A stretch of 64,000 nucleotides of DNA from JAFAXD01 sp963760435. GTDB lineage: Bacteria; Pseudomonadota; Alphaproteobacteria; Rhizobiales; Xanthobacteraceae. Below, in pieces: positions 49,081 through 58,070 of the stretch. The notes under the pieces are model-generated. The model ran no database searches. It was given only the letters and a program-made list of their open reading frames with translations, and was not told the origin of the DNA. Where the stretch lies: the NCBI GenBank assembly GCA_963760435.1, contig CAVXDE010000017.1:310001-374000 (forward strand). Direction: 5' to 3'. Each line of letters begins with the position of its first letter. Position 1 is the first letter of the stretch. Made by a program: the position numbers and the translations under genes.

Positions 49081-50964
49081 ATGACTGTCCAGAGTTTGCT
49101 GTTCCAAGCGATCGACGGTCTTGCTGCCGCGTCGGGATTGTTCTTCGTCGCGGCCGGACTGTCGCTGATCTTCGGCGTCACCCGCATCGTCAACATCGCC
49201 CACGGCTCGCTCTATATGCTGGGCACCTACGTGGCGGCGACGATCGCGCTGCGCTTCGAAGGTGCGCTTGGGTTCTGGGGCGGCGTCGTTCTGACCGCGG
49301 TGCTGATCGGGCTCTTTGGCGCGGTCATCGAGATAGTGTTGCTTCGGCGCATCTACCGCGCGCCGGAGCTGTTCCAGCTGCTCGCGACCTTCGCGCTGGT
49401 GCTCATCATCAACGATGCGGCGCTGTGGATCTGGGGCCCGGAAGATCTGCTCGGGCCGCGCGCGCCTGGCCTGCGTGGCGCAATCGAGGTTCTGGGCCGG
49501 CGACTGCCGACCTACAACGTATTTCTCATCGTGATCGGGCCGCTGGTCCTACTCATCCTGCATGTCGCACTGGCCAAGACCCGGTTCGGCCGTCTCGTTC
49601 GCGCCGCCACCCAGGATCGCGAGATGGTCGGGGCGCTGGGTGTGAACCAAGGCCTGCTGTTCACCTCCGTATTCGCGCTCGGCTCGCTGCTGGCCGGGCT
49701 GGGCGGTGCGCTGCAGGTGGCGCGCGAGCCGGCCAGTCTGCTCACCGACCTCATCGTCATCAGCGATGCCTTCGTGGTCGTGGTGGTCGGCGGCATGGGG
49801 TCGATCACTGGCGCTTATCTCGCCGCCGTCATCATCGCTGAGGTCAAGGCGCTGTGCATCAGCATCGGCACGGCGAGCATTGCCGGCGTTGGCTTCAACT
49901 TCTCCAAGCTGACGCTGGTTGCCGAATTCCTGGTGATGGCCGTCGTGCTGATCGTGCGGCCGCACGGGTTGCTGGGCCGCCGCCAAATCGCGGTGCGAAG
50001 CCTCGCCGAGCCGGAGGAGCCGCTCCGCCCCGCATCGGCCGCGCTGAAAGCCGTCGGCGCCGGCGTGGTCGTCGCGCTCGCGCTGACACCGCTCCTGGCG
50101 CGCAGCCAGCCTTATGTTCTGGTGCTCGGGATCGATGTGTTGCTGATGGTGCTGTTCGCCACCAGCTTGCACTTCATCATGGGGCCCGGCGGCATGCATT
50201 CGTTCGGTCACGCGGCCTATTTCGGCCTCGGCGCCTACGGAGCCGGGCTGCTGGTCAAGTGGTTTGCGGCGAGCATGCCCTTCGGGCTCGTCGCCGCACC
50301 GCTGTTGGCGCTGCTTGGGGCGTTGCTGTTCGGTTGGTTCGCGGTGCGGCTGTCGGGCGTTTATCTCGCGATGCTGACGCTCGCCTTCGCGCAAATTGTC
50401 TGGTCGATTGCGACCCAATGGGGCGAACTGACCGGCGGATCGAACGGGATCCTCGGCATCTGGCCGAGCGCGCCGTTTGACGTTCGCTCGGCGTTCTTCC
50501 TGCTCACGGCAGCGCTCACGGTGCTTGGGGTCCTGCTGTTGCGGCGGCTGTTATTTGCTCCCTTCGGCTACGCCATGCGAGCCGGCCGTGATTCGCCGTT
50601 GCGCGCCGAGGCCATCGGCATCGATGTGCGACGCGTGCATTGGATTGGCTTTGCCATTGCGGGGGCCGTGGCCGGTGTCGCCGGCGGGTTATTCGCCTTT
50701 GCCAAGGGCTCGATCTCGCCCGAGACGATCGATGTCGGGCGATCGATCGATGCATTGGTGATGGTGCTGCTTGGCGGCATCCAGACCCTGACCGGGCCGA
50801 TCGTCGGTGCTTCGGTTTTTGCGGTCTTGCAGGACACGGTGATGCGCCAGACCGAATACTGGCGCGCGTTGCTGGGGGCGATCATCCTGGCGCTGGTGTT
50901 GCTGTTCCCAGCCGGGATTGTTGGCGGGTTGGCTAAGCTGCGGCTACGGGTCGTGGGCACATGA
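49081..50964 (+). CDS. HAAT ABC transporter, fused LivH-LivM permease
   Basis: 627 residues in one chain. Residues 1-310 are LivH-like (LSLIFGVTRIVNIAHGSLYMLGTYVAA, VVVVGGMGSITGAYLAA). Residues about 335-627 are LivM-like (HFIMGPGGMHSFGHAAYFGLGAYGAG, MRAGRDSPLRAEAIGIDVRRVHW, LLGGIQTLTGPIVGA). The fusion replaces the usual heterodimer. The ATG at 49081 begins at the first hydrophobic segment. The stop overlaps the livG start by ATGA. Confidence 0.92.
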   Translation: MTVQSLLFQAIDGLAAASGLFFVAAGLSLIFGVTRIVNIAHGSLYMLGTYVAATIALRFEGALGFWGGVVLTAVLIGLFGAVIEIVLLRRIYRAPELFQLLATFALVLIINDAALWIWGPEDLLGPRAPGLRGAIEVLGRRLPTYNVFLIVIGPLVLLILHVALAKTRFGRLVRAATQDREMVGALGVNQGLLFTSVFALGSLLAGLGGALQVAREPASLLTDLIVISDAFVVVVVGGMGSITGAYLAAVIIAEVKALCISIGTASIAGVGFNFSKLTLVAEFLVMAVVLIVRPHGLLGRRQIAVRSLAEPEEPLRPASAALKAVGAGVVVALALTPLLARSQPYVLVLGIDVLLMVLFATSLHFIMGPGGMHSFGHAAYFGLGAYGAGLLVKWFAASMPFGLVAAPLLALLGALLFGWFAVRLSGVYLAMLTLAFAQIVWSIATQWGELTGGSNGILGIWPSAPFDVRSAFFLLTAALTVLGVLLLRRLLFAPFGYAMRAGRDSPLRAEAIGIDVRRVHWIGFAIAGAVAGVAGGLFAFAKGSISPETIDVGRSIDALVMVLLGGIQTLTGPIVGASVFAVLQDTVMRQTEYWRALLGAIILALVLLFPAGIVGGLAKLRLRVVGT

Positions 50965-51734
50965 ACACGCTCGAGGTCGCGGAGCTTTCCAAATCCTTCG
51001 GCGGCGTGCGCGCCGTTGATGCGGTGAATTTCGCGGTGCGGTCCGGTGAGTTCCTGGCGCTGATTGGTCCTAACGGCGCCGGCAAATCGACCTGCTTCAA
51101 CATGATCAACGGCCAGCTCGCCCCCGACTCCGGCAGCATACGTTTCGCGGGTCAGGAAATTGCCGGCCTGCCATCGCGCGCAATCTGGCGGCTTGGCGTT
51201 GGGCGCACCTTCCAGGTCGCCGCGACGTTTGCCTCGATGACCGTATTGGAGAACGTACAGCTCGCGTTGCTGTCGCACGCCGGCGAGATCTTTCGCGGCT
51301 GGCGCCCGGTCGCGCGACGCCATCGTGAGCAGGCGCTCGACCTGCTCGGCGAGGTCGGCATGCGCGATGCGGCGGAACGCGCGAGCCGCGAGCTCGCCTA
51401 TGGCGACGTCAAGCGTCTGGAGTTTGCAATCGCGCTCGCGAGCGCGCCAAAGCTTCTGTTGATGGACGAGCCGACCGCCGGCATGGCGCCGCGCGAACGC
51501 ACCGAGCTGATCACCTTGGTCAAGCGGCTGGTGGTGGAACGCGGCATCTCGGTGCTGTTCACCGAGCACTCGATGGACGTGGTGTTCGCCTTCGCCGACC
51601 GCATCATCGTGCTCGCGCGCGGCAAGCTGATCGCTGACGGCGACGCCAAAGCGGTGCGCGAGAACGCCCTGGTCCAGCAGGTCTATTTCGGGACCGGAAA
51701 ATCGTTCGAGCGCAAGCGGGAACTGCGGTCATGA
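50961..51734 (+). CDS. HAAT ABC transporter ATPase (LivG-type)
   Basis: 257 residues. Walker A is GPNGAGKSTCFNMING near 37-52, followed by VGRTFQVAATFASMTVLENV. The signature-equivalent is ELAYGDVKRLEFAIALAS, and Walker B is LLLMDEPTAGMAP. The signature lacks the usual LSGG, as in many LivG proteins. It is intact, in contrast with the frameshifted LivG at 22.0-22.8 kb. It overlaps its neighbours by 4 bp on both sides. Confidence 0.93.
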   Translation: MNTLEVAELSKSFGGVRAVDAVNFAVRSGEFLALIGPNGAGKSTCFNMINGQLAPDSGSIRFAGQEIAGLPSRAIWRLGVGRTFQVAATFASMTVLENVQLALLSHAGEIFRGWRPVARRHREQALDLLGEVGMRDAAERASRELAYGDVKRLEFAIALASAPKLLLMDEPTAGMAPRERTELITLVKRLVVERGISVLFTEHSMDVVFAFADRIIVLARGKLIADGDAKAVRENALVQQVYFGTGKSFERKRELRS

Positions 51735-52462
51735 CCGGCGAACCGCTCCTGGCGGTCGAAAGCCTGTGTGCCTGGTACGGCGGCGCCCAGATCCTGTTCG
51801 ACGTCGCGCTGACGGTGGGACGCGGTGAAGTGGTTGCCCTGATGGGACGCAACGGCGCCGGCAAATCGACGACCATGAAGACAGTCATGGGCCTGGTTGG
51901 TCGGCGGCGCGGAACCGTGCGGTTTGCGGACCGCGATATCTCTCGCCTCGAGCCCTATCGCATCGCGCGGCTGGGCCTTGGTTTCACGCCCGAGGACCGG
52001 CGCATCTTTGCCGACCTCACGGTCTTGGAGAATCTCGACATCGGGTACCAGCCGCCGCGCCGGTTTGCCGACGGTATGCCGGCGCCGACCTGGACACCAG
52101 AACGGCTGTTTGCGCTGTTTCCCAATCTCGCGGAGCGCCAGCACAATCTCGGCGGCGAGATGAGCGGCGGCGAGCAGCAGATGCTGACCGTCGGCCGCAC
52201 CCTCATGGGCAACCCGCTCGCGGTGCTGCTCGATGAGCCCTCCGAGGGTGTGGCGCCCATCATCGTCGAGCAGATGGCCGACACCATCCTCAAACTGAAG
52301 GAGCAGGGGCTCGCCATCCTGCTCTCGGAACAGAACATCCAGTTTGCTGAGCTCGTGTGCGACCGCGCCTATGTGCTGGAAAAAGGGCACATCCGCTGGC
52401 AGGGTGCGATGACCGAGCTGCTTCGCAACGACGATGTCCAGCGCACGTTTTTGACCATGTGA
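51731..52462 (+). CDS. HAAT ABC transporter ATPase (LivF-type)
   Basis: 243 residues. Walker A is GRNGAGKSTTMKTVMG, the signature is EMSGGEQQMLTVGRTL, Walker B is AVLLDEPSEGVAP, and the typical GFTPEDRRIFADLTVLENL is present. It completes the second HAAT importer (SBP, fused permease, two ATPases). The MarR gene follows at once. Confidence 0.93.
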   Translation: MTGEPLLAVESLCAWYGGAQILFDVALTVGRGEVVALMGRNGAGKSTTMKTVMGLVGRRRGTVRFADRDISRLEPYRIARLGLGFTPEDRRIFADLTVLENLDIGYQPPRRFADGMPAPTWTPERLFALFPNLAERQHNLGGEMSGGEQQMLTVGRTLMGNPLAVLLDEPSEGVAPIIVEQMADTILKLKEQGLAILLSEQNIQFAELVCDRAYVLEKGHIRWQGAMTELLRNDDVQRTFLTM

Positions 52463-52480
52463 TTGTTGATCGGATCGACC

Positions 52481-52945
52481 ATGCAACGACGCGGCCGCCT
52501 TAAGTCTGTCGCCCCGGTATCGGTGCCGGCGCACAAACCTTACGTGCTCAACGAGCAGGTTGGCTTCTTGCTGCGCGTCGCGATGCAGCGCCACACCTCG
52601 ATTTTCATGTCACGCATGATCGAAGGATTGACCCAGACCCAGTTCGCGGCGCTTGCCAAGCTGTTCGAGGCCGGACCGTGTTCGCAGAACCACCTTGGCC
52701 GCCTGATCTACCTCGATGCTGCGACCATCAAGGGCGTGGTTGACCGGTTGCTTGCCCGCGGATTCGTGACCACCGGCGACGACCCGCAGGATCGCCGGCG
52801 TCGTGCCGTGATGCTCACGCCGTCGGGGCGCCGCGTCACCGAGGCCGCGATTGCGGTTGCCGCCGAGATTACGGCGCAAACATTGGCGACGCTCCCCGCG
52901 GAGGAGCAGCGGGCGGTTGTGCGGTTGCTCAAGAAGCTCGAGTGA
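52481..52945 (+). CDS. MarR-family regulator
   Basis: 154 residues. The winged helix is TQTQFAALAKLFEAGPCSQN, then LGRLIYLDAATIKGVVDRLL and RGFVTTGDDPQDRRRRAVML, the wing with the conserved DxRxR pattern. The ATG at 52481 was chosen over a TTG at 52463. It is the last gene after the HAAT set and probably regulates it, with the transported aromatic or acid as ligand. Confidence 0.88.
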   Translation: MQRRGRLKSVAPVSVPAHKPYVLNEQVGFLLRVAMQRHTSIFMSRMIEGLTQTQFAALAKLFEAGPCSQNHLGRLIYLDAATIKGVVDRLLARGFVTTGDDPQDRRRRAVMLTPSGRRVTEAAIAVAAEITAQTLATLPAEEQRAVVRLLKKLE

Positions 52946-53033
52946 GCGTGGCGACGATGGGGCCAATGGTATTGAGGGCGGGATAGCAGCCCGGGATCGG
53001 CGTAGACGCGCCCCCAGCCAAGCGGATTGGCCT

Positions 53034-53061
53034 TTGATTCAATTGGTCATTATACGATAAT
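53034..53061 (+). promoter_or_regulatory. candidate promoter of the GlsB-type gene
   Basis: TTGATT (53034-53039) and GATAAT (53056-53061) with 16-bp spacing, 54 bp before the ATG at 53116. The stretch is AT-rich in a GC-rich setting. It is a fair housekeeping-type match; I see no clear EcfG-type stress box. Confidence 0.4.
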
Positions 53062-53115
53062 GTCCGGCAGGTAGAGCGCTTCGTAAACGGTTGTTGTGAA
53101 ACAATAGGAACGCAA

Positions 53116-53370
53116 ATGGGTATCATTAGCTGGATCATACTTGGCCTGATTGCCGGTTTCATCGGGAGCAAAATCGTCGACAAACACGGCCAGGGCTTCT
53201 GGCTCAACATCGCCCTGGGCATCGTTGGCGCGCTCGTCGGTGGCTTTGTGTTCGGTTTGTTTGGTGCAGGCGGCGTCAATGGCTTGAACATCTACAGCAT
53301 GATCGTTGCAATCATTGGTTCGGTGGTGGTGCTGCTGATCTACAATGCGGTGGCGGGCCATCGCGCTTGA
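53116..53370 (+). CDS. GlsB/YeaQ/YmgE-family membrane peptide, copy 1
   Basis: 84 residues with three hydrophobic segments: IISWIILGLIAGFIGSKIVD, WLNIALGIVGALVGGFVFGL and IYSMIVAIIGSVVVLLIYNA. Glycine-rich patterns GLIAGFIGSKI and GIVGALVGG define the family, often called transglycosylase-associated protein and frequently stress-induced. A close copy lies at 57298-57555, on the other side of the LemA/TPM/PstS genes. Confidence 0.92.
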   Translation: MGIISWIILGLIAGFIGSKIVDKHGQGFWLNIALGIVGALVGGFVFGLFGAGGVNGLNIYSMIVAIIGSVVVLLIYNAVAGHRA

Positions 53371-53442
53371 TGGCCGACGGACTTATCATTCGCCAGCCGC
53401 GCCTTCTCGACTTTGAAGGTGCGGGCGATCGACGTAAAGCGC

Positions 53443-53850
53443 ATGACCGGACCCGATAAGGATAAGCCGAGTTCAGCCTCCGCAAACCAACGGGCGGAGC
53501 CGAGCAGTGGTGACTCCAACGAAAGTAAGAAAGCTGCGGACACAGTCCTCAATGCACGCAGATCCGCCGTGGACAATATCATGGCGGGGAAACCAGCTCC
53601 TTATTTCCTTGTCGACCAACCCGCCTCCCACCGGGCGGACGCGCACCGCGGGATATGGTGGTATCTGACAAGTGCGGCGTGGATTGCGGTGTTCGCGGCT
53701 CTGTGCGTTCTTTTCATCCACGAGGTCAATAAAGCAACCCAGCAGCAAACCCGTGCTGCGAGCCAACCATCTGGCGAGGGGGAAGTGTGGGTTTGTCCGA
53801 TCCTCGGCCGCTGTGGACCAGCAGGTACGCCGGGCCTGGGTCGATGGTGA
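53443..53850 (+). CDS. hypothetical single-span membrane protein
   Basis: 135 residues, family not recognised. It has a hydrophilic Ser/Lys/Asp-rich N-terminus, one hydrophobic segment (WWYLTSAAWIAVFAALCVLF near 70-89), and a short tail with two cysteines (WVCPILGRCGPAG). The topology would place the tail outside. The start is uncertain: the ATG at 53443 was chosen, and a TTG at 53413 is in frame. It lies 11 bp upstream of lemA and may be co-transcribed. Lower confidence because the codon pattern is weaker. Confidence 0.55.
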   Translation: MTGPDKDKPSSASANQRAEPSSGDSNESKKAADTVLNARRSAVDNIMAGKPAPYFLVDQPASHRADAHRGIWWYLTSAAWIAVFAALCVLFIHEVNKATQQQTRAASQPSGEGEVWVCPILGRCGPAGTPGLGRW

Positions 53851-53861
53851 GAGGTACATCC

Positions 53862-54458
53862 ATGAACCGCGTTGTGGCCCGATTGTCTGCGATCATCCTC
53901 CTGGTTTGCATCGGCAGTGCCCTATCAGGCTGCGGGTACAACACCATTCCGACGAAGGAGGAGGAGGCCAAAGCGCGCTGGTCGGATGTACAGAACAATT
54001 ACCAGCGCCGCGCTGACCTCATTCCCAACCTGGTGGCAACCGTGCAGGGTTATGCCAAGCAGGAAAAGGATGTGCTGACCTCGGTGATCGAGGCGCGCGC
54101 CAAGGCAACGCAAGTTCGAGTTGACGCGTCGCAACTCACCGATCCCGAAAAGCTGAAGCAATTCCAGGATGCGCAGAACCAATTGACCGGCGCGCTCGGG
54201 CGCCTCCTGGTGGTGACGGAGAACTATCCCGATCTGAAATCGAACGCGAACTTCCTGGCCCTGCAGTCGCAGCTGGAAGGCACCGAAAATCGCATCGCCG
54301 TGGCACGCCGCGATTACATTGAAGCGGTGCGTTCCTATAATACTGAGATCAGAACGTTCCCGAGCGTTATCTGGGCAAAGACCGTGTTCGGCAGCAAGCC
54401 GATGGCTGAGTTTACGGCGAACGATAATGCCCAGGCGCCTCCAACCGTCAAATTCTAA
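53862..54458 (+). CDS. lemA: LemA-family lipoprotein
   Basis: 198 residues. A lipoprotein-type signal ends LVCIGSALSGCGYN, with a likely lipidated Cys near residue 24. The family core EEAKARWSDVQNNYQRRADLIPNLVATVQGY is followed by helical segments and YPDLKSNANFLALQSQLEGTENRI. It would be anchored to the envelope. The ATG at 53862 follows a GAGAGG. It is 9 bp before a TPM-domain gene, the usual LemA-TPM pairing. Confidence 0.92.
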   Translation: MNRVVARLSAIILLVCIGSALSGCGYNTIPTKEEEAKARWSDVQNNYQRRADLIPNLVATVQGYAKQEKDVLTSVIEARAKATQVRVDASQLTDPEKLKQFQDAQNQLTGALGRLLVVTENYPDLKSNANFLALQSQLEGTENRIAVARRDYIEAVRSYNTEIRTFPSVIWAKTVFGSKPMAEFTANDNAQAPPTVKF

Positions 54459-54467
54459 GGTCGCGCA

Positions 54468-55283
54468 GTGGCGGTCACGCCGCAGCAGCAGCGACTGCCG
54501 GCAGTTGCCCTGGCCGCCGTGCTGCTGCTTGGCCTTGTTAGCGGCCTGGCGTGGGCCCTCGATTTTCCGCCGCTGAGCGGCCGTGTAGTCGACGACGCCA
54601 ACGTCATCTCTCCTGTCGTGCGAACGTCGATCGAGCAGAAATCGAAGGAGCTGGAGGAGAAATCCGGCATTCAGCTCGTCGTCGCGACGGTCAAATCGCT
54701 GCAAGGCAGCGACATCGAAACATTTGCCAATCAGCTGTTCCGTGCCTGGAAGCTGGGTGAAGCCAAGAAGAACAACGGCGTGCTGCTCCTGGTGGCGCCG
54801 ACCGAACATAAGGTCCGCATCGAGGTCGGCTATGGCCTCGAAGGCACGCTGACCGATGCGTTGTCGCAAGTCATCATCGCCGGCAGCATGGTGCCCCGGT
54901 TCAAGGCCGACGATTACAGCGGCGGTATCGGGCGTGGCGTCGATGGCATCATATCGGTGCTCAGCACCGACGCCAGCGAATGGCAGGCGAAGCCGAAGGT
55001 GCGCTCCGAAGATGAGGAATTGCTGTTCGACTTTCTGCTCCCGATCCTGTTGTTTCTGGTTGTCATCTTCATCTTCCGTAACATGGTCGGCAATGCGCGC
55101 GGCCCGTCGGGCACATTGGGCGGACGGCGCGGACGAACCGTCTTCATTCCTTATGGCGGGCCAAGCTGGGACGGTGGTTCTGGCTGGGGCGGCGGGTCGT
55201 CCTGGGGTGGCTCCTCGGACGGGGGCGGATTTTCGGGGGGAGGTGGGTCGTCGGGTGGCGGCGGCGCCTCGGGAAGCTGGTGA
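54468..55283 (+). CDS. TPM-domain (YgcG-like) membrane protein
   Basis: 271 residues. An N-terminal hydrophobic signal (VALAAVLLLGLVSGLAWA) is followed by the TPM domain (SGRVVDDANVISPVVRTSIE, NNGVLLLVAPTEHKVRIEVGYGLEG). One membrane span lies near 188-205 (FLLPILLFLVVIFIFRNM). The last 55 residues are a Gly/Ser repeat tail (GGGSSWGGSSDGGGFSGGGG). The GTG at 54468 was chosen. The partner is LemA, and a second TPM gene overlaps its stop. Confidence 0.9.
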   Translation: MAVTPQQQRLPAVALAAVLLLGLVSGLAWALDFPPLSGRVVDDANVISPVVRTSIEQKSKELEEKSGIQLVVATVKSLQGSDIETFANQLFRAWKLGEAKKNNGVLLLVAPTEHKVRIEVGYGLEGTLTDALSQVIIAGSMVPRFKADDYSGGIGRGVDGIISVLSTDASEWQAKPKVRSEDEELLFDFLLPILLFLVVIFIFRNMVGNARGPSGTLGGRRGRTVFIPYGGPSWDGGSGWGGGSSWGGSSDGGGFSGGGGSSGGGGASGSW

Positions 55284-55894
55284 TGTTGCTCACCGAGGAT
55301 GATCGCAAGGCAATCATGGCGGCGATCCGCGACGCGGAGCAGCGGACCTGCGGGCAGATTGTTTGCGTGCTGGCGCGCTCATCGTCCGATTACTCGGCGG
55401 TGCCGGTTCAATGGGCGGCGGTTTTGGCGCTGATTGTTCCCTGGCCCTTGATTTATTTGACCCATCTTTCCGTGCAGAGGATCTTTCTACTACAAATCGC
55501 AATCTTCATCCTCGCCGTCGTGATCCTGTCGTGGCCCGCCTTGCGCATCGCCCTGGTGCCCCGCGCCGTGCGGCGGGCGCGCGCGCACCGCGCCGCCATC
55601 GAACAATTCCATCTGCGCGGCCTTGCCAATACCAAACACCGGTGCGGGGTGCTGATCTTTGCCTCGATGGCCGAGCATTACGCCCGCATCATCGCCGACC
55701 AGGGCATTGCCGAGAAAACCAAGCGAGCGGATTGGCAGGATGCGGTCGACGCCCTGACCCGGCATATGCACGAAAAGCAAATTGCGGCGGGTTTTGTCGC
55801 TGCGATCGAACGCTGCGGCGCGGTGCTTGCGACGCATGCCCCGCCGGCCGATCCTCCCGACCAGTTGCCGGACCGGATTTTTGTGCTGAGTTGA
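55283..55894 (+). CDS. second TPM-domain membrane protein
   Basis: 203 residues, TPM domain without a signal peptide. The domain is split around a two-span insert: TEDDRKAIMAAIRDAEQRTCGQIVCVLARSS-type start, hydrophobic AVLALIVPWPLIYLTHL and IFLLQIAIFILAVVILSWPA, then RCGVLIFASMAEHYARIIADQGI. The start overlaps the previous stop; a GTG at 55280 is also possible. It completes a lemA-tpm-tpm operon. Confidence 0.85.
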   Translation: MLLTEDDRKAIMAAIRDAEQRTCGQIVCVLARSSSDYSAVPVQWAAVLALIVPWPLIYLTHLSVQRIFLLQIAIFILAVVILSWPALRIALVPRAVRRARAHRAAIEQFHLRGLANTKHRCGVLIFASMAEHYARIIADQGIAEKTKRADWQDAVDALTRHMHEKQIAAGFVAAIERCGAVLATHAPPADPPDQLPDRIFVLS

Positions 55895-55980
55895 AGCGCC
55901 CTCCGCGCAGGCGGTTGTGCTTTCGCGAGGAAGGCCATGCAGTTTAGGATGCGAGAGTAATTAGGCCTCGGGATGCGGTC

Positions 55981-57042
55981 ATGCCAACAATAGCAACACG
56001 AATTGTAATCCGAGCAATCGCTGCCGCGGCGTTCGTGGTCGCTGGCCTATCGGCGTGCCTAGGCCAAGCCGTGTCAGCGTCGGACTCAGTTTCGCTGCGC
56101 GGTGCCGGCTCCACGTTTGCGGCTCCGCTCTACAAGCGCTGGATCGAGGAATACGCTGTGGTGCGCCCGTCGGTGTCGATCGCCTACGAGGCGGTCGGGA
56201 GCGGCGAAGGCGTACGGCGGTTCCTGACCGATGCCGTCGATTTCGCCGGTAGTGATGAAACACTCGCTGATCGGGACAGTGCCAAGGCCGGCGGCGCGAT
56301 CATGGTCCCGGCAACCGCCGGCATGATTGTGATCAGTTACAATATTCCGGGCGTCACCAGCGAGATCAAGCTGCCGCGCGACGTCTACGTGGATATCTTT
56401 TCGGGCGCCATTCGTCGATGGGACGATCCACGCATCAAAGCTGCCAATCCGGGGATCAGCTTTCCGCCGCGCGAGATCGTCATTGTGGCGCGGCAAGACG
56501 GCAGTGGCACCACGGCAGCATTCACGCGTCATCTCGATGCCCTAGGCACGGCGTGGCGTCAGTATGGCATGCAGGTCGGTAACCTCATCGATTGGCCAAA
56601 AGGCACGACCCTCGTCCTCGGCAACGAAGGGGTGGCGTCGAAAATTCCGAGCACCGACGGCTCGATCGGTTACGTCGAGTTCTGGTTTGCCCAGCGGCTG
56701 GGATTGCGGATGGCCGCGCTGCAAAACAAAGCGGGCAAGTTCATCACCCCCACGCCGCTCGCGGGTGACCTCGCCCTATCGGGACGTGTTGCGCAAGTCA
56801 CGAAGCTCGAAGCATCGGTCGCTGATCCGGCGACCGCTGCCGCATATCCGATCCCGTCATTCAGCTGGGTGTTGCTGTATCCAGGATATCTCGACAAGGC
56901 CAAGTCTGCGGCATTGCGCGACTTCGCCCAGTGGGGCTTGTCGCAACAGGCTCAGGATTACGCTGCCCAGATCGGCTATCTGGCGCTGCCCGCAGATGTG
57001 ATCGGGCTCGGTCAGCGGGCCCTGAAGGAGCTCGGCAACTAA
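55981..57042 (+). CDS. phosphate-binding protein PstS-like, without pstCAB
   Basis: 353 residues. The signal peptide is AIAAAAFVVAGLSACLGQAVSA, possibly lipoprotein-like at Cys26. Phosphate-site patterns are LRGAGSTFAAPLYKRWIE, YEAVGSGEGVRRFL, DFAGSDETL and RQDGSGTTAAFTRHL. No pstC, pstA, pstB or phoU is near, so it either serves a distant Pst system or has another envelope role. It lies between the TPM genes and the second GlsB-type gene. Confidence 0.9.
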   Translation: MPTIATRIVIRAIAAAAFVVAGLSACLGQAVSASDSVSLRGAGSTFAAPLYKRWIEEYAVVRPSVSIAYEAVGSGEGVRRFLTDAVDFAGSDETLADRDSAKAGGAIMVPATAGMIVISYNIPGVTSEIKLPRDVYVDIFSGAIRRWDDPRIKAANPGISFPPREIVIVARQDGSGTTAAFTRHLDALGTAWRQYGMQVGNLIDWPKGTTLVLGNEGVASKIPSTDGSIGYVEFWFAQRLGLRMAALQNKAGKFITPTPLAGDLALSGRVAQVTKLEASVADPATAAAYPIPSFSWVLLYPGYLDKAKSAALRDFAQWGLSQQAQDYAAQIGYLALPADVIGLGQRALKELGN

Positions 57043-57284
57043 CCTGGTTCGTTATCGAACTATCATGAGATTGCGCTTAGCTGGTCTTCCTCCTATTATA
57101 TTACCAAAATTCGACCAAGAGATTGCTTGTGTTCAGTCCATGTTCGCTCGATAGTATCGAAAGGACATCGTTGCGACCGCAAGGCTCCCTCGACGGGAGG
57201 GTGAGCGATGGTTCGTCATCAACAACATGAAATGACCAAGTCGGGTCGTTGCACCCGCCACCGTTTGATCGTCACATCACGCAA

Positions 57285-57297
57285 AGGGAGGTAATCC
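57285..57297 (+). promoter_or_regulatory. extended Shine-Dalgarno of the second GlsB-type gene
   Basis: The run AAAGGGAGGTAATCC ends 2 nt before the ATG at 57298. It matches most of the complement of the 16S rRNA 3' end, unusual for this window, where sites are mostly GGAG. Strong translation of this small peptide is suggested. Confidence 0.5.
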
Positions 57298-57555
57298 ATG
57301 GGTATCATCAGTTGGATCATATTGGGCCTGATTGCCGGATTCATCGGCAGCAAGATCGTCGACAAGCAGGGCCAGGGCTTCTGGCTCAACATCGCGCTGG
57401 GCATCATCGGTGCGCTGGTCGGCGGTTTCATTTTTGACCTCATTGGATCAACGGGCGTCACCGGGCTGAACATCTGGAGCATGATCGTCGCGATCATCGG
57501 CTCCGTGGTTGTGCTGTGGATCTACAATGCCGTCTCGGGCCGCCGCACGACTTGA
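57298..57555 (+). CDS. GlsB/YeaQ/YmgE-family membrane peptide, copy 2
   Basis: 85 residues, close to the peptide at 53116-53370 (same N-terminal GIISWIILGLIAGFIGSKIV), with three hydrophobic segments. Differences are concentrated in the second loop (DLIGSTGVTG). The duplicate flanks the envelope block. It has an unusually full ribosome-binding site and is 42 bp before the YidB-like gene. Confidence 0.92.
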   Translation: MGIISWIILGLIAGFIGSKIVDKQGQGFWLNIALGIIGALVGGFIFDLIGSTGVTGLNIWSMIVAIIGSVVVLWIYNAVSGRRTT

Positions 57556-57597
57556 TTGTTGGTGAACGTTGTAACTGTGAAGTGATGGAGAAACCAA

Positions 57598-58053
57598 ATG
57601 TCTGGCCTTGAGGATATGCTTCGCTCGTCCGCTCCCGGTGGCAATATCGGAAAACCGCTCATGCTGGCGCTTCTGGCGCTGTTGGCGTCCGGCGCGCTGT
57701 TCGGCGGCGGCAGTAGCGCTGGGAAGCCGGCAAGTGCGCCCGCGCCCTCACAGCCCAACTCCGGCGACGGCGGCCTGCTCGGAGGCTTGGGCGGATTGCT
57801 CGACAAGCTGCAGAAGGGCGGTCTTGGCGACGTCGCCAATTCCTGGGTCGGCTCGGGGCAAAATAAACCGGTGTCCCCCGGTCAGCTTGGTCCGGCGCTC
57901 GGCAACGACCTCATCAAAACACTCTCCCAGCGCTCGGGAATTCCCGAGGATGAGTTGATGAAGCAGCTGTCGCAGATTCTTCCAGGGGTCGTCGATAAGC
58001 TGACGCCGCAAGGGCGGATCCCAACGGCGGCGGAGTTGTCGCAGCTGAGCTGA
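57598..58053 (+). CDS. YidB-family (DUF937-type) protein
   Basis: 151 residues. It has a short hydrophobic segment (PLMLALLALLASGALFG near 20-36) and a Gly/Ser/Pro-rich middle. The C-terminal conserved core is VANSWVGSGQNKPVSPGQLG, then ISQRSGIPEDELMKQLSQ-like helices and LPGVVDKLTPQGRIP. That core is the YidB/DUF937 mark. The function of the family is not established. Confidence 0.87.
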   Translation: MSGLEDMLRSSAPGGNIGKPLMLALLALLASGALFGGGSSAGKPASAPAPSQPNSGDGGLLGGLGGLLDKLQKGGLGDVANSWVGSGQNKPVSPGQLGPALGNDLIKTLSQRSGIPEDELMKQLSQILPGVVDKLTPQGRIPTAAELSQLS

Positions 58054-58070
58054 TCGGCGCCCAAATTCAT

